Below, in pieces: positions 27,579-35,770 of a stretch of 64,000 bases of DNA. Location of the stretch: contig NZ_CP086111.1 of NCBI RefSeq assembly GCF_016806835.2, positions 5,697,471 to 5,761,470 on the forward strand. Reading direction: 5' to 3'. The stretch is from Skermanella rosea (GTDB lineage: Bacteria > Pseudomonadota > Alphaproteobacteria > Azospirillales > Azospirillaceae). Numbering within the stretch: position 1 is the stretch's first letter; each line of letters opens with the position of its first letter. The notes under the pieces are model-generated. The model was not told the DNA's origin, did no database searches, and saw only the letters and a list, made by a program, of their open reading frames with translations. Position numbers and translations under genes: made by a program.

Positions 27579-27616
27579 GGAATGTACGTCAGTCTGACTA
27601 ACTTTTCAAACATTCC
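27579..27616 (-). promoter_or_regulatory. Promoter and probable operator of the tacAT pair
   Basis: On the minus strand TTGAAA (27609-27604), a 17-nt spacer and TACATT (27586-27581). The spacer holds the palindrome GTCAGTCTGAC (27588-27598). A second inverted pair, GGAATGT (27579-27585) and ACATTCC (27610-27616), flanks the whole promoter. RHH antitoxins bind such sites to repress their own operon. Confidence 0.6.
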
Positions 27617-27706
27617 CTGAAAGACACGGTACCTGGAACTGACCTGTCGACGATCGGCGACATGCCTACCATGACACCGTTCGCTGACATCCGCCGGAAA
27701 CCGTCG

Positions 27707-27829
27707 ATGCTCATTCGCACCGCCAACGATTTCGGATTGGTCATCCGGGAGTGGCCCTGGAGCCTAAGGCTGGACCAGGGAGAACTTGCCGGTCCGGCCG
27801 GTGTCAGCCGCCAGTGGATCGTGGATATG
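27707..27829 (+). pseudogene. hipB remnant (HTH antitoxin N-terminal fragment)
   Basis: The frame reads MLIRTANDFGLVIRE then LRLDQGELAGPAGVSRQWIV, the start and helix-turn-helix of HipB-type regulators. Homology stops after IVD, where the frame runs into unrelated sequence and a stop at 27865. Normal HipB continues for several further residues of dimerisation tail. A remnant of the partner hipA follows in another frame. Confidence 0.65.
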
Positions 27830-27870
27830 TCGCCTTTTCGGCAGGCCGCGTCATGGGACCCTTAAGGCGC

Positions 27871-28022
27871 GGTCGCTTGGCTCCGCTCTACGATATCGCC
27901 AGCGCGCTGCCTTACGGCAACCGCGATCCCCAGCGCCTGAAGCTGGTAATGAAAAATCGGCGACGAACAAGTCGGCGCGGGACTGGAGCAGTGCCCGATC
28001 AGGTTGATCCGGCCGGGACAGC
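27871..28022 (+). pseudogene. hipA remnant (frameshifted kinase fragment)
   Basis: Translation in the +1 frame gives GRLAPLYDIASALPY and QRLKLVMK, an internal motif of HipA toxin kinases (LAPLYDI...PY...KLAMKIGG). One extra A near 27955 then shifts the frame; the next frame continues KIGDEQ, as HipA would. N- and C-terminal parts are missing. It lies 41 bp after the hipB remnant, so this was a hipBA module now largely deleted. Confidence 0.6.
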
Positions 28023-28030
28023 CGGCCCTA

Positions 28031-28118
28031 TGCGTTGGGCCTCGGCCCAACCTAGACTCGACGACCCACATAACAGCCGCTCCGCGTCAAACCTTAGGTT
28101 GGGCCGTGGCCCAACGCA
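28031..28118. repeat. REP-type double palindrome
   Basis: GTTGGGCCTCGGCCCAAC (28034-28051) and GTTGGGCCGTGGCCCAAC (28098-28115) are each hairpins. They are also inverted relative to each other through flanking TGCG/CGCA and CCTA/TTAGG bases. Two REP units in inverted order form a larger stem, the arrangement called a REPIN. No REP-associated transposase is in the window. Confidence 0.75.
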
Positions 28119-28180
28119 TCGCGGCGAGTGGAACGGCAGGCTGAATGGACCGGAGCCGGGCAACTTGGTCGGATACTGGT

Positions 28181-28378
28181 CTAGACAGCGACCTTGAACT
28201 CCACGGAAGACACGTCCTCGATGTTCTTCGATGCGTCAAGGATTTCCACCGCCACGAGGGCGCCTGTTCCGTCGTAGTCGAGGGTTATGCCCGGCTTGTC
28301 CTCATCGCTCTCAACCACCACGGCGTCACGAAGCACGACCGACAGGGTGTCGGTTGACGGGTCGTACGTGATCTTCAT
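28181..28378 (-). CDS. DUF2283 protein
   Basis: A 65-residue protein with the DUF2283 pattern MKITYDPSTDTLSVVL, PGITLDYD and LVAVEILDASK. These small proteins are often encoded next to a DUF4258 protein in what looks like a toxin-antitoxin-like pair; the function is not established. The start overlaps the end of the upstream reading frame by ATGA. Confidence 0.85.
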   Translation of the reverse strand: MKITYDPSTDTLSVVLRDAVVVESDEDKPGITLDYDGTGALVAVEILDASKNIEDVSSVEFKVAV

Positions 28379-28560
28379 GAGCCGCCTCCATGCTTCGCAA
28401 GCTTGCTGGTGCGGTACGCCGCAGCCACGATGGCCGGCACCCGGTCTACATCAACGAAAACACGCACCAGAAACGATCGGCCGGTGTCTGTTTCGATGAT
28501 AACACGTTGCGCGACCACACGTCCGATCTGGACAATCCACGCCTTGCCATACCAGCCAAG
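28375..28560 (-). pseudogene. DUF4258-like partner, probably 5'-truncated
   Basis: Just upstream of the DUF2283 gene a frame reads YGKAWIVQIGRVVAQRVIIE, then SFLVRVFVDVDRVPAIVAAA and YRTSKLAKHGGGS, ending in TGA that overlaps the DUF2283 ATG. The end resembles DUF4258 proteins (RVVV...VYKTSRxxKY). No ATG, and only an internal GTG, lies in the open part, and a stop appears about 40 nt further upstream (near 28600), where the cytochrome gene ends. The N-terminal half of the family is missing. Confidence 0.5.
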
Positions 28561-28599
28561 GCGTGATGGCTGAACGCGACGTCCCGCAGCCGCCCCCCG

Positions 28600-31596
28600 T
28601 CACTTCCCAACCCGCGCCGCCGCCGCAGCAGCCACCGGCACCGCGCCGCTATCCACCATCTTCAGCTTCCAGTCCTGCGCCTCGGTGCCGTCCAGGTTCA
28701 GGTGTCCGGCCAGGAACAGCACGCGGTCGGTGTCGGCGCCCTTGGCGGTGCAGAAGCGGTCCTGGAGGTAGTAGGGCGGCGTCGCCTGGTAATAGAGCGT
28801 CGCCTTGACCGACGCCGCGGTTCCCTTCAGGTCCGCCAGCGGCACGGCATAGACCAGCGTGTCGCCGCCGCCGTCGCGGTAGTCGGGATCGTCGCCGACC
28901 GCCGTCGGGGCCACGTCCTCGGCCAGGTCGGCACCGGCGCCCAGCGCCTTCGCGATGGCGCGCCGCTGGTCGAGGCCCAGGAAGCCGTGGGGCAGGATGC
29001 GGTTGTCCTTCACGTCGGCGCAGATCGACAGGAAGCTGGTGGTGAAGTCGCCGGTCGGCTTCACGTCGTGACCGCAGACGGGGGCCTGGCCCGCCGGCAG
29101 GTTCGTGGGCGGCGCCGTCACCAGCTCCTGGTAGATCTGCGCCTGGTCCTGGCGGGTGACCACCTGGTAGTGCGGCTGGTGCGGCAGGCTGCCGGCATTG
29201 GCCCGGCCGGAGCAGTCGTCCTTCCACCACAGCTCGCCGGCGACCGGCTTGCCCGCCTCGTCCACGATGACGCCGGCGCCGTTGGTCCGGCCCGAGGCCC
29301 ACAGCACGTTGCCGTTGGCGTCGAGCACGTCGAATTCGATGAAGGCGCGGCGGAAGCCGACGCCCGACGGCAGCTTGTGGCCGGTCTTGCTGGTGACCGC
29401 GACGGTCGCCCGGAGGTTGCCGCCGTCCGTCTCCACCCCCGTCACCGCTATGGCGGCGGTGCCGCCGGAGGCTTGGTCCAGCATCGCCTGCTCGGTCCGG
29501 AGCAGGGGATCTACGCCCTTGGACACCAGCATCGGGTCCTGGGTGCGGATGCCCAGGATGTCGGGGAACTGCTGGGCCATCCGGGTGAAGAAGACGTTCA
29601 GCCCGACCAGCGTGTGCTGGGCGAAGCCGTCGCGCACGGGCAGGTCGATGTCCTCGGGTCCCAGGTTGTTCTCGGCCTGGGGGAAGTTGGAATATTCCTG
29701 GATACTCGCGATCTTGCTGCGGTACGGCTTGCCGGACGGGTCCTTGCTCGGCATGTGGCAGTCCTGGCAGCTCGCGGGCGTGGCCCCCGGCCCGCCGGGC
29801 AGCTTGCCGTCCACGCCCTCGCCGGTGCGGTAGGCGCTGAAGGCCCATTCCGGATATGTCGTCTGCTCGTAGACGTGGGTCAGCACCTTGCCCTTGTCGA
29901 GCACCGGCAGATGGACCGTGTGGCAGGTGCCGCAGGTCTCGGAATTGGTGATCGCGGCGTGGTATTCCGGCCGGTTGCCCAGCGCCTGCTCCATCGGCTT
30001 GACCTTGGGGTCCTTGAAGGGGCCGAAGATCGTGTCCGGCCGGCCGACCAGGAAGCTGCCGGTGAAGGTCCGGGCGAAGCCGGTATTGTCCGGGTTCAGG
30101 AAGGCCTGCCGCTCGGCGATGCAGGCGTTCTGCGGCGCGTCCTTGAACTGAGCCGTCGCCTCCGCCCCCAGCGCCATGCGGTGGCAGGCGGTGCAGGAGA
30201 CGCCGTCGCGCGCCAGCGCGCCGTACGGCGCGTGCACGGCGCCCGGGTTGCCGGCGGGAAACGGCACCGCGTTGGCGAAGGACCGCAGGAAGTCCTGGCA
30301 CTTGCCGGTCTCGGCGAACTTGTCCACCGTGAACTGGCGCTGGCCCAGGATGCCGTGGCAGCCCAGGCAGGTGTTCTCCACCAGGTCCGCGCTCTCGGGA
30401 TGGAAGGTCTGGGTCTCGCTGGCGAGCTGGGCGAAGAAGATCGGGTCGCGTCCGGCCAGCCCCATGGGCGAGGTCCACCACGTGGCATAGGGCGACAGGT
30501 TCAGCAGCTTGGCGCCGTGGGGGTTCGGCCGGGTCATGTCGAACTGCAGGCCGGTGCTGCCGGCGTCGTGGCAGCCCATGCACTGGTCGGAGGTGACGAA
30601 CTCGCTGGCGGCGCCGGGGCCGCCGGCCTTGACCCAGACGCTGTCATAGGTCTGGGACGGCATCTTCGACACCGTCTCCCAGGTCGGCCTGGGCAGCCCG
30701 GCGACCTTCAACCCGGCGGCCACGTCGGGATCGAAGGCGTATTGCGGCTGGCCCAGCCGCGCCGCGTCGTCGGTCGGCAGGCTGACCAGCCGGTGATGGA
30801 TCTCGGGCGCCGGGGCCTCGAAGAAGTGCTGGCTGAGGAAGACCAGCGGCTCGCCCGGCTGGCCCAGCATGTTCTTCAGGCTGGCGAAGGTGTAACCGTC
30901 CTTGGCCGAGGCGTGGCAGTTCAGGCAGTACTGGCCGAAGCCCATGTTGGCCAGCGGGTTGGTCGGTCCGGGCGGCCAGTCCGGCGCCCAGCCGCTCCAG
31001 CCGAACCAGCCCCAGAACCAGCCGTCGTGGGACGCCTGGGCGTCGCGCACCATGATGGCGGCGCCGCTGGTCGGAAGGAGATTGAGCGGATCGACCCCGT
31101 CGCAGGCCGCAGCCGGCGCCGGGAACATCTCCTTGACCATGATGGCGCCGTCGGGAACCGGCGCCGGGTCCGCCGGGGCGGCGGCCTCGTCGGACGGGCG
31201 GTTCACCTTCAGCCACTCCACCATCTCGGGCGAGTACCAGATCACCACCGGCGCGTGGGTCCCGGCATAGGTCCCGACCCATTGGCCGTCCTGGAGGCTG
31301 GCGGTATAGGGGCCGGTGTCGCGCACCCGCTTGTCCCGCACCCACCCCGCGGCCGTGTCCCGGTGGCAGAAATTGCGCAGATAGTCCCCCAGCTTCGTCT
31401 CGTACTGGTCGAGCGGCAGGGCGCCCGGCTTCCGCACCGCCTCGGCCAGCGAGGCGCACAGGGCGCCGTCCGTCGGCACCATCGGGGTCGGCCGGGCCGC
31501 CGTGCAGGCCGGCGCCGCGAGGGCCGCGCCCGCCGCGAGCAGGCCGCACAGGGCGAGGGCGGGGACCAGGAGACGGGACAGGAAGGATCGGGACAT
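28600..31596 (-). CDS. Periplasmic six-haem cytochrome c with P460-like N-terminal region
   Basis: A 998-residue exported protein with a signal peptide to about residue 28. Six CXXCH haem sites are visible: CLNCH (224), CMGCH (339), CLGCH (410), CTACH (468), CGTCH (555) and CQDCH (610). The segment before the first haem (PVVIWYSPEMVEW, DGAIMVKEMF, DGWFWGWFGW) resembles cytochrome P460. Residues 700-980 have no haem sites and look like beta-rich domains. It probably carries electrons or acts as a periplasmic reductase/oxidase; the substrate is unknown. It is divergent from the ccm operon that would attach its haems. Confidence 0.85.
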   Translation of the reverse strand: MSRSFLSRLLVPALALCGLLAAGAALAAPACTAARPTPMVPTDGALCASLAEAVRKPGALPLDQYETKLGDYLRNFCHRDTAAGWVRDKRVRDTGPYTASLQDGQWVGTYAGTHAPVVIWYSPEMVEWLKVNRPSDEAAAPADPAPVPDGAIMVKEMFPAPAAACDGVDPLNLLPTSGAAIMVRDAQASHDGWFWGWFGWSGWAPDWPPGPTNPLANMGFGQYCLNCHASAKDGYTFASLKNMLGQPGEPLVFLSQHFFEAPAPEIHHRLVSLPTDDAARLGQPQYAFDPDVAAGLKVAGLPRPTWETVSKMPSQTYDSVWVKAGGPGAASEFVTSDQCMGCHDAGSTGLQFDMTRPNPHGAKLLNLSPYATWWTSPMGLAGRDPIFFAQLASETQTFHPESADLVENTCLGCHGILGQRQFTVDKFAETGKCQDFLRSFANAVPFPAGNPGAVHAPYGALARDGVSCTACHRMALGAEATAQFKDAPQNACIAERQAFLNPDNTGFARTFTGSFLVGRPDTIFGPFKDPKVKPMEQALGNRPEYHAAITNSETCGTCHTVHLPVLDKGKVLTHVYEQTTYPEWAFSAYRTGEGVDGKLPGGPGATPASCQDCHMPSKDPSGKPYRSKIASIQEYSNFPQAENNLGPEDIDLPVRDGFAQHTLVGLNVFFTRMAQQFPDILGIRTQDPMLVSKGVDPLLRTEQAMLDQASGGTAAIAVTGVETDGGNLRATVAVTSKTGHKLPSGVGFRRAFIEFDVLDANGNVLWASGRTNGAGVIVDEAGKPVAGELWWKDDCSGRANAGSLPHQPHYQVVTRQDQAQIYQELVTAPPTNLPAGQAPVCGHDVKPTGDFTTSFLSICADVKDNRILPHGFLGLDQRRAIAKALGAGADLAEDVAPTAVGDDPDYRDGGGDTLVYAVPLADLKGTAASVKATLYYQATPPYYLQDRFCTAKGADTDRVLFLAGHLNLDGTEAQDWKLKMVDSGAVPVAAAAAARVGK

Positions 31597-32003
31597 CCGG
31601 GGTTTCCCTTCGGAAGGACAGCCCGGTGCGGTTGAGTCGCGACCGGTTCTTTCTCCAGGGTATTAGACCTTCGGGGTTAAGTCCATCGGGGAGGACGGTC
31701 CGCAGGCCCGGCACAGCGCGATTGTCACAGCCGCCGCCCCCCGGCTTGTCTGTCCCCGGCCCCGCTGTCATAGTGCCGGAGGATCCCGGAAGGCGGCGAA
31801 GATCCGCCCCGACATGCGTCATGGCGTCGCGACCCTGTGTCCGTCCCGACATCACGGACCAAATGGGCGATAGACCGGCAAGGCTTATTGCCTTTCAATC
31901 GGCGCATTCTGGTGAGATGACGGCTTGGTGGGAGAACTGGTAAGCATGAAGGCGGTCAAGGGCGCCCTGGAGAGTGCCCGGCGAGGGATCAACTGGCAGG
32001 ATC
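31597..32003. other. 407-bp divergent region between the multihaem cytochrome and ccmD
   Basis: No convincing gene. It must contain the promoters for both directions. I see no clear -35/-10 pair, EcfG site or terminator. ccmABC, often upstream of ccmD, are not here. Confidence 0.5.
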
Positions 32004-32249
32004 ATGGCTGAGTTCTTTTCGATGGGCGGCTATGCCGCCTATGTCTGGCCGGCCTACGGGGTCGCGGCCGTCTTTCTCGTGGGCATGCTGGTCGTCAGCC
32101 TGCGCGGCCTCCGCCGCCACGAAGCGCTGCTGAAGACCCTGGAGACGAGCCGCCCGCGGCGGCGCGACCGGAACCGCCGCGACAGCGGCCCTGCCCCATC
32201 GGCCCCGGCACCGTCGGGATTGCCCGCCGCGGAAGGACACGAAGGATGA
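32004..32249 (+). CDS. ccmD: Haem exporter protein CcmD
   Basis: A small membrane protein that helps release holo-CcmE from the CcmABC complex. The ATG at 32004 gives 81 residues. [20 protein letters not shown] is the typical CcmD start, one membrane helix follows (about residues 11-33), and then a basic tail [11 protein letters not shown]. The C-terminal 30 residues are Pro/Arg-rich and longer than in most CcmD. It is the first gene of the operon, overlapping ccmE by 4 bp. Confidence 0.88.
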   Translation: MAEFFSMGGYAAYVWPAYGVAAVFLVGMLVVSLRGLRRHEALLKTLETSRPRRRDRNRRDSGPAPSAPAPSGLPAAEGHEG

Positions 32250-32746
32250 CCCGCAAGAAACGCCGCCTCTACATGCTGGGCCTCGCCCTGCTGGGCCTGG
32301 GCACCGCGACCGCGCTGGCGCTGACCGCGTTCGAGGACAACCTGGTCTTCTTCTACAGCCCGTCCGACCTCGCGGCCCAGCAGGTCGGCGAGCGCAGCTT
32401 CCGCCTGGGCGGGCTGGTGGAGGAGAACAGCGTCAAGCGCCTGCCCGACGGTCTGACGATCGAGTTCCGGGTCACCGACACCGCCAAGTCCGTTCCCGTT
32501 ACCTATGCCGGCATCGTGCCCGACCTGTTCCGCGAGGGGCAGGGCGTCGTCGCCGAGGGGCGCCTGCGCCCCGACGGCGTGTTCGTCGCGCGCGAGGTGC
32601 TGGCCAAGCACGACGAGAACTACATGCCGCCCGAGGTGGCCGACGCGCTGACCCGCGCCGGCGCCCCCCAGCACGCGACCAAGTCGCTGGAAGCCCCCGT
32701 GCCGGCGTCCGCGACCGGTCCCCTGACTCCCGCCCCCAAGGAGTAA
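32246..32746 (+). CDS. ccmE: Cytochrome c-type biogenesis haem chaperone CcmE
   Basis: CcmE binds haem covalently in the periplasm and delivers it to the CcmFH ligase. The 166-residue protein has one N-terminal membrane anchor (about residues 8-28), an OB-fold domain, and the haem-binding His122 with nearby Tyr126 in [10 protein letters not shown]. Its start overlaps ccmD and its end is 4 bp before ccmF. Confidence 0.96.
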   Translation: MTRKKRRLYMLGLALLGLGTATALALTAFEDNLVFFYSPSDLAAQQVGERSFRLGGLVEENSVKRLPDGLTIEFRVTDTAKSVPVTYAGIVPDLFREGQGVVAEGRLRPDGVFVAREVLAKHDENYMPPEVADALTRAGAPQHATKSLEAPVPASATGPLTPAPKE

Positions 32747-32750
32747 CGCC

Positions 32751-34739
32751 GTGATCCCCGAACTGGGCCATTACGCCCTGGTCCTGGCACTGTTCCTGGC
32801 GCTGGTCCAAGCGACCCTGCCGCTGATCGGCGCCGCGCGCGGCGACGCCGCCTGGATGGAGGTCGCGAAGCCGGCCGCGATCGGCCAGTTCGCCATGATC
32901 CTGGTCAGCTTCCTGGCGCTGACCTACGCCTACGTGGTGTCCGACTTCAGCGTGCTGAACGTGGTCGAGAACAGCCACTCCATGAAGCCGATGCTCTACA
33001 AGGTGTCGGGCGTCTGGGGCAACCACGAGGGCTCGATGGTCCTGTGGGTGCTGATCCTGGCCCTGTTCGGGGCCGCCGTCGCCCTGTTCGGCCGCAACCT
33101 GCCGCCGACGCTGAAGGCGCGGGTCCTGTCGGTCCAGGCGATGATCGGCATCGGCTTCCTGCTGTTCATCCTGGCGACCAGCAATCCCTTCATCCGGATC
33201 GATCCGGCCCCGCTCGACGGGACCGACCTCAACCCGCTGCTCCAGGACCCCGGCCTCGCCTTCCACCCGCCGTTCCTGTATTTCGGCTATGTCGGCTTCT
33301 CCATGGCCTTCTCCTTCGCCGTGGCCGCCCTGATCGAGGGCAGGGTCGATCCCGCCTGGGCGCGCTGGGTGCGGCCCTGGACGCTGGCCGCCTGGGCCGG
33401 CCTGACGCTCGGCATCGCGCTGGGATCGTGGTGGGCCTATTACGAGCTGGGCTGGGGCGGCTGGTGGTTCTGGGACCCGGTCGAGAACGCCTCCTTCATG
33501 CCCTGGCTGGCCGGCACCGCGCTGCTGCACTCCGCCATCGTGGTGGAGAAGCGCGACGCGCTGAAGAGCTGGACCATCCTGCTGGCGATCCTGACCTTCG
33601 CGCTGTCGCTGATCGGCACCTTCCTGGTCCGGTCGGGCGTGCTGACGTCGGTCCACGCCTTCGCGGTCGATCCCGCCCGCGGCGTCTTCATCCTGGTGCT
33701 GCTGGTCGTCGCCACGGCGGGGGCGCTGCTGCTCTACGCGATCCGCGCGCCGTCCATGAAGATGGGCGGGCTGTTCGCCCCGGTCAGCCGCGAGGGCTCG
33801 CTGGTGCTGAACAACCTGCTGCTGTCCACCGCGACCGCGACCGTGTTCCTGGGCACCCTCTACCCGCTGTTCCTGGACGCGATCGGCGCCGGCAAGGTGT
33901 CGGTCGGGCCGCCCTTCTTCAACGCGACCTTCATCCCGCTGATGGTGCCGCTGGTCGCCGCCATGTCGGTCGGACCGCTGCTGGCCTGGAAGCGCGCCGA
34001 CCTGGCCGGCGCGCTGGCGCGGCTGAAGTTCGCGGCATTGCTGACCGTGATCTGCGTGCTGGGCGCCCTCTACGCCTACCAGGGCGGGCCGGTGCTGGCG
34101 CTGCTCGGCGTGGCGCTGGCGGCCTGGGCCTTCTTCGGCGCCATCGCCGAGCTGGCCGACCGGATCAGGCTGTTCCGCGCCCCCCTCGGGGAAAGCTGGC
34201 GCCGCGCCAAGGGGCTGCCGCGGTCGAGCTGGGGCATGACCATCGCCCATGCCGGCATGGGCGTCGCGATCGCCGGCATGACCGGGTCGGCCGCCTGGAT
34301 GACGGAGCGCATCCAGCTGATGCGTCCGGGCGACACGGCACAGATCGCCGGTTACGACATCCGGTTCGACGAGGTCCACCAGGCCCAGGTCGCCAACTAC
34401 CAAGCCAAATCGGCCACCTTCACGGTGATCCGCGACGGCGAGGTGATCGCGACGCTGCACCCGGAGGAGCGCTGGTTCCCGGTCGCCCGCATGTCGACCA
34501 CCGAGGCCGCGATCCGGACCAACTGGGTGTCCGACCTCTATGTCGTGCTGGGCCAGGAGCAGGAGGGCACCGGCGGCTACGCGACCCGCCTGTACCACCA
34601 CCCGCTGGTCCCCTGGATCTGGATCGGCTGCGTGATCATGGTGGCGGGCGGCTGCGTCTCGCTCAGCGACCGGCGCTTCCGAATCGGCGTGCCGGAACGC
34701 CGGCGGAGCCGGCAGCCCGTGCCCCAGCCGGCCGAATAG
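32751..34739 (+). CDS. ccmF: Cytochrome c haem lyase subunit CcmF
   Basis: CcmF is the large membrane subunit of the haem ligase that attaches haem to CXXCH motifs. The 662-residue protein has many membrane helices and the WWD-domain signature in WGGWWFWDPVENASFMPWL (about residues 234-252). Conserved His residues flank it, and a periplasmic domain follows near residues 520-610. The start is GTG, with GGAG 10 nt upstream. Confidence 0.97.
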   Translation: MIPELGHYALVLALFLALVQATLPLIGAARGDAAWMEVAKPAAIGQFAMILVSFLALTYAYVVSDFSVLNVVENSHSMKPMLYKVSGVWGNHEGSMVLWVLILALFGAAVALFGRNLPPTLKARVLSVQAMIGIGFLLFILATSNPFIRIDPAPLDGTDLNPLLQDPGLAFHPPFLYFGYVGFSMAFSFAVAALIEGRVDPAWARWVRPWTLAAWAGLTLGIALGSWWAYYELGWGGWWFWDPVENASFMPWLAGTALLHSAIVVEKRDALKSWTILLAILTFALSLIGTFLVRSGVLTSVHAFAVDPARGVFILVLLVVATAGALLLYAIRAPSMKMGGLFAPVSREGSLVLNNLLLSTATATVFLGTLYPLFLDAIGAGKVSVGPPFFNATFIPLMVPLVAAMSVGPLLAWKRADLAGALARLKFAALLTVICVLGALYAYQGGPVLALLGVALAAWAFFGAIAELADRIRLFRAPLGESWRRAKGLPRSSWGMTIAHAGMGVAIAGMTGSAAWMTERIQLMRPGDTAQIAGYDIRFDEVHQAQVANYQAKSATFTVIRDGEVIATLHPEERWFPVARMSTTEAAIRTNWVSDLYVVLGQEQEGTGGYATRLYHHPLVPWIWIGCVIMVAGGCVSLSDRRFRIGVPERRRSRQPVPQPAE

Positions 34740-34763
34740 ACCGCCCGTACAGGAACCCCCGAG

Positions 34764-35294
34764 ATGCGCCGCCTTATCTACATCCTGCCGCTGGCCCTGT
34801 TCGTGGTCCTGGCCGGGTACTTCGCCATAGGCCTGACCCGCGACCCCTCGGTCGTGCCGTCGGCCCTGATCGACAAGCCGGTGCCTGAATTCGCCCTGCC
34901 GCCGCTGCTGAACGACGGCAAGGGCTTGGCGACCTCGGACCTCAAGGGCGAGGTCCAGCTGGTCAACGTGTTCGCCTCCTGGTGCGTGCCCTGCCGGGTC
35001 GAGCATCCCGTGCTGATGCGCCTCGCCCGCGAGCAGGGCGTCACCGTGAAGGCGATCAACTACAAGGACAAGCCGGAGGACGCGGTCCGCTGGCTGAACC
35101 AGGGCGGCAACCCCTATGCCGCGATCGGCGCCGACCAGGACGGCAGGGTCTCGATCGACTGGGGCGTCTACGGCGTGCCGGAGACCTACGTGATCGATGC
35201 CGAAGGCCGGATCCGCTACAAGGTCGTGGGTCCCGTGATGCCGGACGAGGTCGAGCGCACCATCCTGCCGCTGATCCGGGAGCTCCAGGGATGA
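34764..35294 (+). CDS. ccmG: Thiol:disulfide interchange protein CcmG (DsbE)
   Basis: CcmG reduces the disulfide of apocytochrome c or CcmH before haem attachment. The 176-residue protein has a membrane anchor (about residues 4-24) and a periplasmic thioredoxin fold with WCVPC at residues 73-77. VYGVPETYVID, containing the cis-proline, follows. The stop overlaps the ATG of ccmH (ATGA). Confidence 0.96.
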   Translation: MRRLIYILPLALFVVLAGYFAIGLTRDPSVVPSALIDKPVPEFALPPLLNDGKGLATSDLKGEVQLVNVFASWCVPCRVEHPVLMRLAREQGVTVKAINYKDKPEDAVRWLNQGGNPYAAIGADQDGRVSIDWGVYGVPETYVIDAEGRIRYKVVGPVMPDEVERTILPLIRELQG

Positions 35295-35770
35295 GGGCGC
35301 ACCTGCGGGCCGGCCTCGCCGCCCTCCTCCTGTGCGTCTCCTCGCCCGTCCTGGCGGTCCAGCCCGACGAGGTGATGAAGGACCCGGCGATGGAGGCTCG
35401 GGCGCGCGAGATCAGCAAGGAACTGCGCTGCCTGGTCTGCCAGAACCAGTCGATCGACGACAGCAACGCGCCGCTCGCCCGCGACCTGCGGGTGCTGGTG
35501 CGCCAGCGGCTGGCGGCGGGCGACGACAACGCCGGGGTGCTCGACTACGTCACCGCGCGCTACGGCGACTACGTGCTGCTGCGCCCGCCCTTCAAGGCCA
35601 GCACCTACGTGCTGTGGATCGGCCCGGCGGTCGTGCTGCTGCTGGGCGGGATCGGCGCGGCGCTGTTCCTGCGCGGCCGCCACCGCGCCGTGGCCGGCGG
35701 CGAGACCGCCGCTCCGCTGACTCCCGAGGAACGCCAGCGGCTCGACCGGCTGCTGCGCGAGGATGCCTGA
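35291..35770 (+). CDS. ccmH: Cytochrome c-type biogenesis protein CcmH
   Basis: CcmH handles the apocytochrome thiols together with CcmG and CcmF. The 159-residue protein has a signal peptide (cleavage near VLAVQ), the redox motif LRCLVCQNQSI, a three-helix domain, and one membrane helix (about residues 105-125). It is the short form, without the TPR domain, which is encoded separately by the next gene, ccmI. Confidence 0.95.
   Translation: MRAHLRAGLAALLLCVSSPVLAVQPDEVMKDPAMEARAREISKELRCLVCQNQSIDDSNAPLARDLRVLVRQRLAAGDDNAGVLDYVTARYGDYVLLRPPFKASTYVLWIGPAVVLLLGGIGAALFLRGRHRAVAGGETAAPLTPEERQRLDRLLREDA

Noticed and set aside
26579-28600. Integrated mobile element at tRNA-Gly
   Set aside because: No integrase is present and I saw no second copy of the tRNA 3' end. 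The accessory genes there are better described as an accumulation of small modules.
31626-31943. Open frame of 105 codons in the cytochrome/ccmD gap
   Set aside because: No ribosome site, and the product is Arg/Pro-rich with no domain; it is probably non-coding promoter DNA.
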